DNA of 22,679 bases, taken from IMG/VR virus record IMGVR_UViG_3300044858_003657, positions 1 through 22,679 of that record; one strand, 5' to 3'. A program made the position numbers and the translations under genes. Under the pieces are notes generated by a model. The model ran no database searches. It was not told the origin of the DNA and was given only the letters and a program-made list of their open reading frames with translations. Origin of the DNA: a virus. How positions within the stretch are numbered: position 1 is the first letter of the stretch; the number at the start of each line of letters is the position of its first letter. This document shows positions 7,063 to 13,565 of the stretch, piece after piece.

Positions 7063-8670
7063 TTATCGTCTACGACTAGAAACAACTGGTGCAGGCAGTA
7101 TAAATGATACCGTAGTGGCGGCTACTACAACACGGCGTACCCCTACAGATACCGTAGAATCCGTAGGAACATAGTTATCAAAGCCACCTTCAAAGACGTT
7201 AATTTCTTCTTCAAAGGCTTCTTTTACTTCGGTTGGCGCATCTTGTACAGCATCAACAATTGCTTGTGCTTGTTCGCTAGTTAACTCGCCAGTATCTACT
7301 GTGGCGAAAATCTCAGTTGCTTGGTTAGCAGTTACGTTTTCCAGAACGGCTGCGCTGGTAGCAAGTTCCGTTGCCTGGTCGCTAGAGATTTCTGTAGCCA
7401 AGATGGTGTCCACAACTTCTTGAACTTGTTCTTGGGTAATGCTGTCTGACTCCAAGACATTTAATACTTCTTCAAGAACTTCTGAAGTTATCTCCTCAAG
7501 AGTATCTAGGTTTTCAACCACAGCATCAACAATGGCTTGAACTTGCTCTTCTGTGATGTTGTCTGAGTTCAGAGCGTCTACAACTTCGGACAAAATCTCT
7601 GGCGTAATTTCTGTAATGGTGGTCAACTCCTCAACCACCGCATCTACCTCTTCTTCGGTAATTACGTTATCAATGACAGTATCTTCAGGAATAATTTCTT
7701 CAAGGGTAGTTGTGGTTGTAGTTTCTTCCACAGTAGTATCAGGGTATGTTTCAGTTGTTGTGGTTTCTGGCTCAGTCATTTCTGGCTCTGGCTCAGTTGT
7801 CGTGGTTGTTTCTTCTACAGGCATCTCTTCTATATAAGGTTCCTCTACTACTGTTGTTGTGGTTCCTGTTGGTACTTCCACGACAATTTGAGGCACGGAG
7901 GTGGTCGTAGATGAAGTTGTTGTTGTGGTGCTTGTTGTATTCTCCACTAACGTGGTACTTGTTTCTGGCACTGTCGTGGAAGTCGTGGAAGTCGTGGAAG
8001 TCGTTGAAGAGGTAGTAGATGTTGACTGCTCTGGCGGTAGTGTCGTGGTCGTTGTTGATTCTGGCAATGTTGTTTGGGGTACGGAAGAAGAAGTAGTTGA
8101 CTGAGGAATAGTTGTACTTGTAGTACTTGTAGTTGTTGTAGTACTAGTAGTTGTAGTCGTTGACGATGTTGTAGAACTGGTGGTTGTTGATTCAGCAAGA
8201 CCATTCCATAGAGATAAATTGCTAATTGTAAGATGACCAGGTTGGCAGCATGAGTCAGTTGAGTACTGGCGGAACGTGAAGATGTCGCCCTCGTTGACGG
8301 GTACAGACTTGGTTCCTGTTGCGTTGTTCTGCTGTGTAAGCAAGGTGTAAACGCCGTTGATGCCGTACTGGGGTGGGTCATACACCCAACCATCGTTGGT
8401 TTGATATGCCCAAGTGAAATCTATTGTGTCCACATTGGCAGGAATTGTGGTTTCAATCTTCACCCAATGCGATTGACCCCCACACCCACCATCGTTAGGA
8501 CCATGCAAGATGATGGTGTCATTTATGACTTCTATTGAGCCATTACAGGATGCTGATTGACTGTATGTCCAGTTTCCAAGAGCATCTGCTTTAACGGAAG
8601 TGACTGGTGCAAACCAAGCCAGAAGCGCTACGGGAAAGTAAAACCAAAATCCTTTGCGTAGTTTAGGCAC
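7063..8670 (-). CDS. Secreted mucin-like protein with helical repeats, similar to actinobacterial surface proteins
   Basis: This is a 535-residue protein starting at GTG 8668-8670; a stop three codons upstream in frame excludes earlier starts. Residues 1-29 are a signal peptide (KLRK, hydrophobic core, cleavage near VKA-DA). Residues 30-157 form a beta-rich domain with four Cys (C42, C63, C141, C142). Residues about 160-325 are a Thr/Ser-rich stalk with Pro and later Glu, like mucins. Residues about 336-475 contain acidic helical repeats of the type ITEEQVQAIVDAV. The C-terminus has EGGFDNYVP, then a hydrophobic segment at 513-530 ending SSRRR, which could be a membrane anchor. I recall this architecture from planktonic Actinobacteria, so host origin is likely. 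It may have its own promoter and a downstream hairpin, like a moron gene. Confidence 0.85.
   Translation of the reverse strand: MPKLRKGFWFYFPVALLAWFAPVTSVKADALGNWTYSQSASCNGSIEVINDTIILHGPNDGGCGGQSHWVKIETTIPANVDTIDFTWAYQTNDGWVYDPPQYGINGVYTLLTQQNNATGTKSVPVNEGDIFTFRQYSTDSCCQPGHLTISNLSLWNGLAESTTTSSTTSSTTTTTSTTTTTSTTSTTIPQSTTSSSVPQTTLPESTTTTTLPPEQSTSTTSSTTSTTSTTSTTVPETSTTLVENTTSTTTTTSSTTTSVPQIVVEVPTGTTTTVVEEPYIEEMPVEETTTTTEPEPEMTEPETTTTETYPDTTVEETTTTTTLEEIIPEDTVIDNVITEEEVDAVVEELTTITEITPEILSEVVDALNSDNITEEQVQAIVDAVVENLDTLEEITSEVLEEVLNVLESDSITQEQVQEVVDTILATEISSDQATELATSAAVLENVTANQATEIFATVDTGELTSEQAQAIVDAVQDAPTEVKEAFEEEINVFEGGFDNYVPTDSTVSVGVRRVVVAATTVSFILPAPVVSSRRR
7696..8193 (-). repeat. Low-complexity Thr/Ser codon repeats in the secreted protein
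   Basis: This segment encodes the Thr/Ser stalk and is dominated by ACT/ACA/TCC-type codons, so the plus strand is GT-rich. A clean tandem array lies within it: the 9-base unit TCGTGGAAG at 7974-7982, 7983-7991 and 7992-8000, then one variant copy at 8001-8009. Such tracts change length by slippage, so the stalk may vary among related phages. The long open frames on the opposite strand here are by-products of the repeat. Confidence 0.85.
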
Positions 8671-8675
8671 GGCCC

Positions 8676-8681
8676 ATTATA
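8676..8681 (-). promoter_or_regulatory. Consensus -10 element placed for a leaderless start of the secreted protein
   Basis: A perfect minus-strand TATAAT lies five bases before the GTG start codon at 8668-8670, which has no Shine-Dalgarno. Transcription from it would begin at about the start codon. No convincing -35 is seen at 16-18 bases, so the case is weaker than for the promoter at 3724-3752. Confidence 0.4.
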
Positions 8682-8685
8682 GCCG

Positions 8686-8913
8686 TTACCACTTACCTAG
8701 GGGGCAGGTTGCTTTAAGTAGTTTTGTTTTTGCTGGCATAACGCAACCACATTGCTTACATTGTTTAGTTAAGGAAATAAGTTCGGGACATTTGTTACAA
8801 GTATCCATACGTGCTTCTGCAACTTCTTCTGATGCACGTTCTACATTTGGGTTCAACATATCCCAAGGTCGTGTAGTTCCTAACTTTTTTTTGTATTCCT
8901 GCCAAGCATTCAT
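8686..8913 (-). CDS. Small Cys-rich (zinc-ribbon-like) protein
   Basis: This is a 75-residue protein whose C-terminal half carries CNKCPE at about 39, CKQCGC at about 52-57 and a final CPLGKW. Two CxxC knuckles plus the extra Cys residues suggest a small zinc-binding fold; the conserved-looking GKW end and the KTKLLKATCP stretch match small proteins I recall from cyanophage and actinophage genomes. The N-terminal half is a charged helix. It starts with ATG inside the ATGA overlap with the upstream gene and ends 15 bases before the secreted-protein start. The function is unknown; protein binding is more likely than catalysis. Confidence 0.75.
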   Translation of the reverse strand: MNAWQEYKKKLGTTRPWDMLNPNVERASEEVAEARMDTCNKCPELISLTKQCKQCGCVMPAKTKLLKATCPLGKW

Positions 8914-9128
8914 TGCGGTGATTTAAACTCCCCGTTTTCGTATGTCCAACCATACATATTTGTTCCTTGTAAGTTTTCAGGTAACTCAACAATCTTAGGG
9001 TCAGAGGACATAACAGCAATCAAATATTCTAGTTCAAGTGCTACTGTCTGTACCCAGGCAACTTCACCGTCAACTATAAATGTGTACCAACGCATTGGCT
9101 TATTTGGGTCAAATTCTTTTTGTTCCAT
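8910..9128 (-). CDS. Small unknown phage protein
   Basis: This is a 72-residue protein with a two-strand core (RWYTFIVDGEVAWVQTV at about 13-29) followed by a helix and a YGWTYENGEF end. It is similar in style to small beta proteins common in cyanophage-like tail regions. There is no membrane segment. It starts at ATG 9126-9128, 12 bases after the Ig-repeat protein, and overlaps the zinc-ribbon gene by ATGA, so the two are cotranscribed and translationally coupled. The family is not named. Confidence 0.7.
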   Translation of the reverse strand: MEQKEFDPNKPMRWYTFIVDGEVAWVQTVALELEYLIAVMSSDPKIVELPENLQGTNMYGWTYENGEFKSPQ

Positions 9129-9140
9129 ACCCGTATGCTA

Positions 9141-10118
9141 TCAGCAATATGTTCCGCAAACTGCACAACAGGTTCCAACACATTCGTACCAAGAACCAAT
9201 GGCAGCGTTGCAACCTATGCATGGGTTTGGTGACCCTGTGTAAAAGAAAATGTCGTAACAAACGATGTGGGTGTTTCCAAATATATTACAGGTTCCACAG
9301 TTTCCACCCTCAGTTGCTTTATATGAAAAAGTGCAAGATGAACAAGCAGGGATGGCAGTACCAGACACAAGGCCATTATCTGATGAAACAAAACCACTTC
9401 GTGAAGCAGACACAGTAGCAGTTGATGAAGCACCGTTGCCCAATCCTGACGCAGTTAGCCCACTGCCAGAACGAGAAATACTTCCTGAGTTTACACTTAA
9501 GGTATAGGTATTAGAAGAGTCATAGTTTGTAATGGTCGCTGTCCAACCCCCACTTGTTGCTGTAGAACCACTAAAAGTTGGTGTAGCCAACTTAGATTGA
9601 GAAGTTCCAGAGAATGAAGCGGAAGCAGAAACGTACCCAGACCTAGAAGCGGTTACGGTTACTGTTGCCGAAGCGCTATTACCCAGTCCAGTTTGGGTAA
9701 CAGTACTAGATGTAATGGATGAAACAGACCCAGCAGTAGTAGTTGCTGTATACGAGTTCGCTGCATCGTAGTTAGTAATCGTTGCTGTAAACCCACCAGC
9801 AGTTGCTGTTGTAGCACTAAATGTGGGTGCTGATAGAGCAGGAAGTGATGTTCCACTTGCTGTTGCGGTGTCTGAATCTTCGTAACCAACACGGGTTGCT
9901 TGTACAACCACGGATGCAGAAACATTATTACCAAGTCCAGAAAGTGTGACCGTTCCGCTTACTTCAGAAGCACTACCACTAGATGGAGTTAGTACGTACG
10001 TGTTTAATGCAGAATAGTTTGTAATGGTAAAGGTAAACCCACCAGCAGCATTGGTTACTGAACTCAGAGTAGGGGTAAATAGTTTTTCTACCCCACCAAC
10101 TCCACCAATGATAATCAT
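9141..10118 (-). CDS. Virion surface protein: three Ig/Fn3-like repeats plus Cys-rich C-terminus
   Basis: This is a 325-residue protein. Three beta-sandwich repeats with a period of 82 residues lie at about 16-91, 97-172 and 179-254, each starting PT(L/F)S and containing GG(F/W)T-TITNY and a GLGN turn. Residues 259-325 form a separate domain with 12 Cys, many in CxxC or CC pairs, plus aromatic residues. The repeats are of the type used as decoration on phage fibres or capsids. Cys clusters this dense suggest disulfide knots or metal binding at the tip. The N-terminus (MIIIGGVGG) is short and hydrophobic, not a signal peptide. It follows the two-module protein by two bases. A receptor-binding or host-adhesion function is inferred. 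Confidence 0.82.
   Translation of the reverse strand: MIIIGGVGGVEKLFTPTLSSVTNAAGGFTFTITNYSALNTYVLTPSSGSASEVSGTVTLSGLGNNVSASVVVQATRVGYEDSDTATASGTSLPALSAPTFSATTATAGGFTATITNYDAANSYTATTTAGSVSSITSSTVTQTGLGNSASATVTVTASRSGYVSASASFSGTSQSKLATPTFSGSTATSGGWTATITNYDSSNTYTLSVNSGSISRSGSGLTASGLGNGASSTATVSASRSGFVSSDNGLVSGTAIPACSSCTFSYKATEGGNCGTCNIFGNTHIVCYDIFFYTGSPNPCIGCNAAIGSWYECVGTCCAVCGTYC
9357..10073 (-). repeat. Three tandem ~246-bp repeats encoding Ig-like domains
   Basis: The three protein repeats are spaced 82 codons apart and keep the same landmarks, such as TITNY and GLGN. At the DNA level the copies differ at many third positions, so the duplication is not recent. Copy number may vary between relatives. 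Confidence 0.75.
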
Positions 10119-10120
10119 GG

Positions 10121-10828
10121 TTATACCGTTGCTGTGGTTACGTTACCGACTAGCACCCATTCATCAGAGGCGATTTTTACCAAAGTAGCAAGTGCGTACT
10201 GACCGTTCAGTTTGGTTTTTCCACCCTGCGAACGGATTGTTGCGCTAGAGGAAATAGTTACTTGACCAGCACCAAGTTGCATGATGTTTACCTGATCACC
10301 AATTGCAAACGCTGTAACACCATTTGTAGGAATAGTGAGCGTAATCCCAGAAGCGTTACTGAGCGTGACCAACTTGTGGGCATCTGAAAGTGCCAACGTG
10401 TAGGTGGTACCAGTTTGGGCGTTTAACGTTAGACCGTCATAGGCGGCTGAACCAACTGATCGAGAAGCAACCACGTTTTTGGAAAGAAGTTCCCAGGTAT
10501 TTGCACTCCGCTTAACAAGCGTTGCTGAAGCCCATTGCCCGTTAAGAGAAAGCGAACCATTAAATCCGTTGATAGTTACTCCGCCTGCGGCTGAAAAGGT
10601 TACAATCCCAGCACCAGTCTGAACCACTTCCATGACATCTCCGTCATAGAAAGTAGTGGTTGAGTCGGAAGGAACAGTAACGGTAATCGCACTGGCGTTA
10701 TTAAACTCCAAAATCTTTCCACGATCATCAAATACGAGGGTGTAAGTAGTTCCAGTTTGGGCATTAATTGGGCGGTTAATACCCGTCAAATCCCTAGTTG
10801 TACCTACCTCAGAAAGGCGTGAAATCAC
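10121..10828 (-). CDS. Virion protein with two copies of a beta-rich tail-fibre module
   Basis: This is a 235-residue protein starting at GTG 10826-10828, in a GTGA overlap with the upstream gene and with GGAG upstream. It contains two copies of the same roughly 97-residue module (about 22-119 and 136-231). Each begins NAQTGTTYTL, has NAS-I-T-TVP, a QTGAG or QLGAG turn, and ends with LNGQ(W/Y)A-ATLVK and a Trp-(E/V)-L. The same module closes the 1337-residue fibre. Such modules occur at the C-terminus of tail fibres of many aquatic phages and probably form a trimeric tip. The protein itself is likely a short fibre or decoration protein. Confidence 0.83.
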   Translation of the reverse strand: MISRLSEVGTTRDLTGINRPINAQTGTTYTLVFDDRGKILEFNNASAITVTVPSDSTTTFYDGDVMEVVQTGAGIVTFSAAGGVTINGFNGSLSLNGQWASATLVKRSANTWELLSKNVVASRSVGSAAYDGLTLNAQTGTTYTLALSDAHKLVTLSNASGITLTIPTNGVTAFAIGDQVNIMQLGAGQVTISSSATIRSQGGKTKLNGQYALATLVKIASDEWVLVGNVTTATV

Positions 10829-11154
10829 GAAATTTCTACTCCAAAGATTGAGAAGGAAAGGTTGGCATTAGATGCGTAAATGGTTACTACGTCTGTAGTT
10901 GCCAAGGTAAAACCAACGCTTAAAGTAGCGGTGTCTTTTGGCAAGATGTTTGCATCGTAAATGATGTAGTGCTGGTTAGCAATTGACGTACCAGCAGGGC
11001 GAATAGCCACACGGTAAGTGGCTGCCGTAGTACCTCGGTTACACACGGACAGCGTTGAAGCCACTACCGATTTACCAGCACCTACGGTGAGGAGGTCGGT
11101 ATTAGTAGTTGCTGATGGTGCTGATTGGGCAAGAACCTTATATGCTTGGGCCAC
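10825..11154 (-). CDS. Small beta-rich virion protein
   Basis: This is a 109-residue protein starting at GTG 11152-11154 with a strong AAGGAG site five bases upstream. The predicted secondary structure is all beta, with Ala/Thr/Val/Ser-rich strands, one Cys, and a central motif HYIIYDANILPKDTATL that I recall from small structural proteins of cyanophages and related phages, where it is found beside tail fibres. Its MAQ start resembles the fibre genes at 20068 and 21421. It is the first gene of the minus-strand run below the plus-strand oxygenase and probably has its own promoter. The exact location in the virion is unknown. Confidence 0.78.
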   Translation of the reverse strand: MAQAYKVLAQSAPSATTNTDLLTVGAGKSVVASTLSVCNRGTTAATYRVAIRPAGTSIANQHYIIYDANILPKDTATLSVGFTLATTDVVTIYASNANLSFSIFGVEIS

Positions 11155-11185
11155 GGGTGCTCCTTAAAAGTCTGTAATGGTCCCT

Positions 11186-11216
11186 ATTTTATCATGGAAG
11201 CATCCTGTGGGGTCAA
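11186..11216 (-). promoter_or_regulatory. Candidate minus-strand promoter before the small virion gene
   Basis: TTGACC (11211-11216, five of six consensus bases) and TAAAAT (11186-11191, five of six) face the gene starting at 11154. The 19-base spacer is longer than ideal. It sits in the 79-base gap between two divergent genes, the one place where a new minus-strand promoter is required unless transcription reads through the plus-strand gene. Confidence 0.4.
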
Positions 11217-11233
11217 TGTTGTAGTCTCTAGAT

Positions 11234-12067
11234 ATGAAGCACCTTAGTGTTATTAACAACTCTTCTTTTCAAGAGTTCTTAGAAAATAGTGAAAAATACG
11301 TTAACTCCCTTAAAGACCTTGGTGCAATAGTCTTGCGTGGTCATAGGTTTTCTAGAAAAGAGCAGTTAATTGCTACCCAGGTATTCGGTAACTATTTAGG
11401 TTATTACCCCAACCTTAACAGTATGAAATTTTGGCATTATGAGGAAAGCCATACTGTGTCAATTAACAGAAGAAAATGGGCCACAAAACAAGACATACTA
11501 GTTCCGTGGCATCTTGAGCATTTTGGTTACCCAAACCCAGCAATTGGGGCTACTTGGAACATGGAAAAATTTACGTGTGACAATGACGTTGGGGCAACCT
11601 TGTTTGTTGACACCTCAGATGTGTTTGCTTTATTAGACAATGAACAAAAGTCGTTTCTTAGGTTATGCAAGATTTCTGCGCTCCCATCTTGTGATGACCC
11701 AGTGATGCCAAAAACTCCAACAGTTTTTAATGCCATACAAAAACACAAATTATCTAATAAAGAGATTATGCGTATGACCTTCTGTAGGGAGGGTGAAACA
11801 AGTACTAATTGTAAATTAATTGAGTTTAATGGAAGCGAACCAAACGATTATGCAATTGGAATGTTTGGGTGGTATGAACAGTGGCTTGGAGAGCAAGTAC
11901 TAAATAATACAAACATCCGCCAAGTGCATTATTGGCAAGATGGTGATTTACTAATTGTTGATTTAATGGTTATGTTTCACGCTGTTTTAGGAGGATTTTC
12001 TGAAACAGAACGCTTCTTTAATGGGTTTTGGATGCACCAATACGATACTTCTAAGTATGGTAACTAG
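11234..12067 (+). CDS. TauD/clavaminate-synthase-like Fe(II)/2-oxoglutarate dioxygenase
   Basis: This is a 277-residue protein and the only plus-strand gene in the window. It fits the TauD/TfdA superfamily. The motif PWHLEH at 91-96 gives the metal ligands H93 and E95 (HxE, as in clavaminate synthase, instead of HxD). The following segment GATLFVDTSDVFALL has the family pattern after the HxD/E. The C-terminus has GDLLIVDLMVMFHAV with the distal His H249 and R260 in ETERFF for 2-oxoglutarate. There is no Shine-Dalgarno; TAGTCT six bases before ATG could serve as a -10 for a leaderless start. The region looks more AT-rich than the flanking fibre genes, suggesting acquisition. The substrate is unknown. 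The stop shares a CTAG with the convergent gene. Confidence 0.8.
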   Translation: MKHLSVINNSSFQEFLENSEKYVNSLKDLGAIVLRGHRFSRKEQLIATQVFGNYLGYYPNLNSMKFWHYEESHTVSINRRKWATKQDILVPWHLEHFGYPNPAIGATWNMEKFTCDNDVGATLFVDTSDVFALLDNEQKSFLRLCKISALPSCDDPVMPKTPTVFNAIQKHKLSNKEIMRMTFCREGETSTNCKLIEFNGSEPNDYAIGMFGWYEQWLGEQVLNNTNIRQVHYWQDGDLLIVDLMVMFHAVLGGFSETERFFNGFWMHQYDTSKYGN

Positions 12068-12777
12068 TTCTTTAGGAAATAAGTACTTCCAAGGAAGTTA
12101 GCAAGATGTATGGTTAGTCCATCAGCGTTATTAAGTGTCTCATGTAGTGGGTACATGTCGTGTTCTTTATACAAAGGTGAGTAAAGAGTTGAAAACCCAT
12201 TAGTAGAAGAAGCACTTATCATGCCTCCTGGCAGTAGTAGGTTAGAAAAAGAATCCAATACTTCAGAATTGTTAAACATTGCGTAACCCGAAATAAAAAT
12301 CATGTCAAATATTGGTTCTTGCATTTCAACCAACTCTTCAATAGAGTAGGCAGTGTACCCAAATGAGTGGTTTTCTGATGTGTTCTTTAGATGTTTTTCC
12401 CACCAAAAGAAATACTGATTGTTTACAAAATTTATATTCGAGTCTTTTAACAATCCGTACAAGGGAAGTCGGTTGATTAACCCGTCAACAATAAGGACAT
12501 TTTGTGGTTTTTTTGTTGAAATAAGTAATAAATCAACTAAGCAGTTTGCCCCAGCAATGGCATGTAAATCTTCGGTAAATGGAATATCGTACCAATTTGT
12601 TTCAAGATGCACTCCACGAGCAATAAAACGAGCATCAAGGTTTGCTTCAACCGTAGTTTGTTTTACTTTACTAATGAAATCATTCCACTCTGTACGTGTT
12701 TCTTCTGATGAAACCTGTGAATTAAAGGAAGACAGTTTAGAAGAAATTAAGGCAGTATACGCAACGTCTTTGTTCAT
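12064..12777 (-). CDS. Methyltransferase-like (Rossmann-fold) protein, degenerate
   Basis: This is a 237-residue protein. The region from about residue 90 to 200 follows a Rossmann methyltransferase plan: a strand NVLIVDG at 93-99, a strand at about 115, an acidic strand FDMIFISGYAMF at about 156-167, and LLLPGGMISAS at about 185-195, which resembles the strand 5 hairpin of class I methyltransferases. The usual GxGxG of motif I is missing, so SAM binding is doubtful. It starts with ATG in an ATGA overlap and has GGAG five bases upstream. It converges with the TauD-like gene, sharing CTAG. The family call is moderate; it may be an inactive or divergent enzyme. Confidence 0.55.
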   Translation of the reverse strand: MNKDVAYTALISSKLSSFNSQVSSEETRTEWNDFISKVKQTTVEANLDARFIARGVHLETNWYDIPFTEDLHAIAGANCLVDLLLISTKKPQNVLIVDGLINRLPLYGLLKDSNINFVNNQYFFWWEKHLKNTSENHSFGYTAYSIEELVEMQEPIFDMIFISGYAMFNNSEVLDSFSNLLLPGGMISASSTNGFSTLYSPLYKEHDMYPLHETLNNADGLTIHLANFLGSTYFLKN

Positions 12778-13106
12778 GCTTGCTCCAAATACTTACAAAG
12801 GGTCAACCCTTGCCAACTGACTCTTATTCTATGGATAAAATATTGATAGTTTTTACTTACAAACGGATAAATAGAAAACATATCGTTACTATAATTCTCT
12901 TCCTCAGATTTGTTATCAGGAACTAGTATGTAGTTGTATGTTTTGCGTAATGCATCAATATACTCATCTATTGTCATTTCTTCTAATTTAGATGGGTCTA
13001 GTCCTGTAATCATTATAAGAACAGTAAACCAATACTCATGCCTGTTTAAATCCTCAGCCCAATCGTAAAGTACTGCTGACGAACCTGGTTCACATGAAAC
13101 TGGCAT
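12774..13106 (-). CDS. Unknown small protein
   Basis: This is a 110-residue acidic protein with aromatic residues (HEYWFTVLIMITGLD at about 23-37, and Tyr/Phe later) and a C-terminal basic stretch. The ATG at 13104-13106 has AGGATAAC upstream, a motif shared with two other genes nearby. It overlaps the following gene by ATGA and follows the previous gene by one base. The middle hydrophobic segment is short, so membrane association is uncertain. A helical protein of the same operon as the DUF6065 and P4H-like genes is all that can be supported. Confidence 0.65.
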   Translation of the reverse strand: MPVSCEPGSSAVLYDWAEDLNRHEYWFTVLIMITGLDPSKLEEMTIDEYIDALRKTYNYILVPDNKSEEENYSNDMFSIYPFVSKNYQYFIHRIRVSWQGLTLCKYLEQA

Positions 13107-13107
13107 A

Positions 13108-13311
13108 CTAGTTATCCTCTGTCTTGTCTTTGTACGTAGCCATTTGTGCTGAACAAATTAAAAGCACATTTTCATCTTGAGTAAACCATTGCTTTGAGTT
13201 TGGGTCATAACGAACAATCAACTCATCAAGGTTGGTTTCTGGAACCTTTGTAGTGTCGTCATCCGTTGTTTCATCCACATTTGGTGGAAACGGGGTTTCA
13301 AAAGGCTTCAT
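13108..13311 (-). CDS. Unknown small acidic protein
   Basis: This is a 67-residue protein, very acidic in the first half (ETTDDDTT) and with a beta-like stretch LIVRYDPNSKQWF at about 31-43 in the second. The two parts look like a disordered arm on a small domain. ATG 13309-13311 has AAGG 11 bases upstream. It sits six bases after the 70-residue gene and one base before the next. The family is not recognised. Confidence 0.6.
   Translation of the reverse strand: MKPFETPFPPNVDETTDDDTTKVPETNLDELIVRYDPNSKQWFTQDENVLLICSAQMATYKDKTEDN
13111..13118 (-). promoter_or_regulatory. AGGATAAC ribosome-binding motif before the 110-residue gene
   Basis: Minus-strand AGGATAAC lies four bases before ATG 13104-13106. 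The same octamer precedes two other genes at 13534-13541 and 14938-14945. A looser version, AGGGTAAC (14278-14285), precedes the DUF6065 start. AGG alone pairs with the anti-Shine-Dalgarno; the conserved TAAC extension is unusual. Confidence 0.5.
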
Positions 13312-13317
13312 AACTAA

Positions 13318-13530
13318 CTATGCCTTAAGTTTTTCCAAATTTGAAACGTGCTTTTTTAGCAATTCATGCGATTTAAACATGAGGTCAGTTTCAGGAAAGT
13401 CATGTTCATATGGGTGTTCAATAGTAGATATATCAACACCTAATGCAGCAGCCAATACGCTGATGGAGTACTCCAAGTGTGAAGTTGCTTCAGTTTTTGC
13501 TTTAAGCATTTGCTCTGGTGAAAGGGCCAT
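13318..13530 (-). CDS. Unknown small helical protein
   Basis: This is a 70-residue protein with two predicted helices: one at residues about 5-29, and one at 49-69 with repeating Leu and Lys (SHELLKKHVSNLEKLKA) that could form a coiled coil. The linker contains an ISTIEHPYEHDFPETD loop. ATG 13528-13530 is preceded by AAAGGATAAC, a motif shared with other genes in this cluster. A small oligomerising or adaptor protein is possible, but there is no family match. Confidence 0.62.
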   Translation of the reverse strand: MALSPEQMLKAKTEATSHLEYSISVLAAALGVDISTIEHPYEHDFPETDLMFKSHELLKKHVSNLEKLKA

Positions 13531-13533
13531 AAT

Positions 13534-13541
13534 GTTATCCT
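13534..13541 (-). promoter_or_regulatory. AGGATAAC ribosome-binding motif before the 70-residue gene
   Basis: Minus-strand AAAGGATAAC with the octamer at 13534-13541, three bases before ATG 13528-13530. It supports this start for an otherwise unrecognised gene. Confidence 0.5.
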
Positions 13542-13565
13542 TTGTATATAGTTAACTAGTGTAGT

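Noticed and set aside
7553-8104. Long Val-rich open frames on the plus strand
   Set aside because: They are complements of the Thr/Ser and Glu codon repeats of the secreted protein; low-complexity DNA keeps stop codons rare. No ribosome binding site or family supports them.
11164-11190. Plus-strand promoter TTAAAA / TATTTT before the TauD-like gene
   Set aside because: The spacer is 15 bases and both boxes match at only four of six positions, so it is not convincing.
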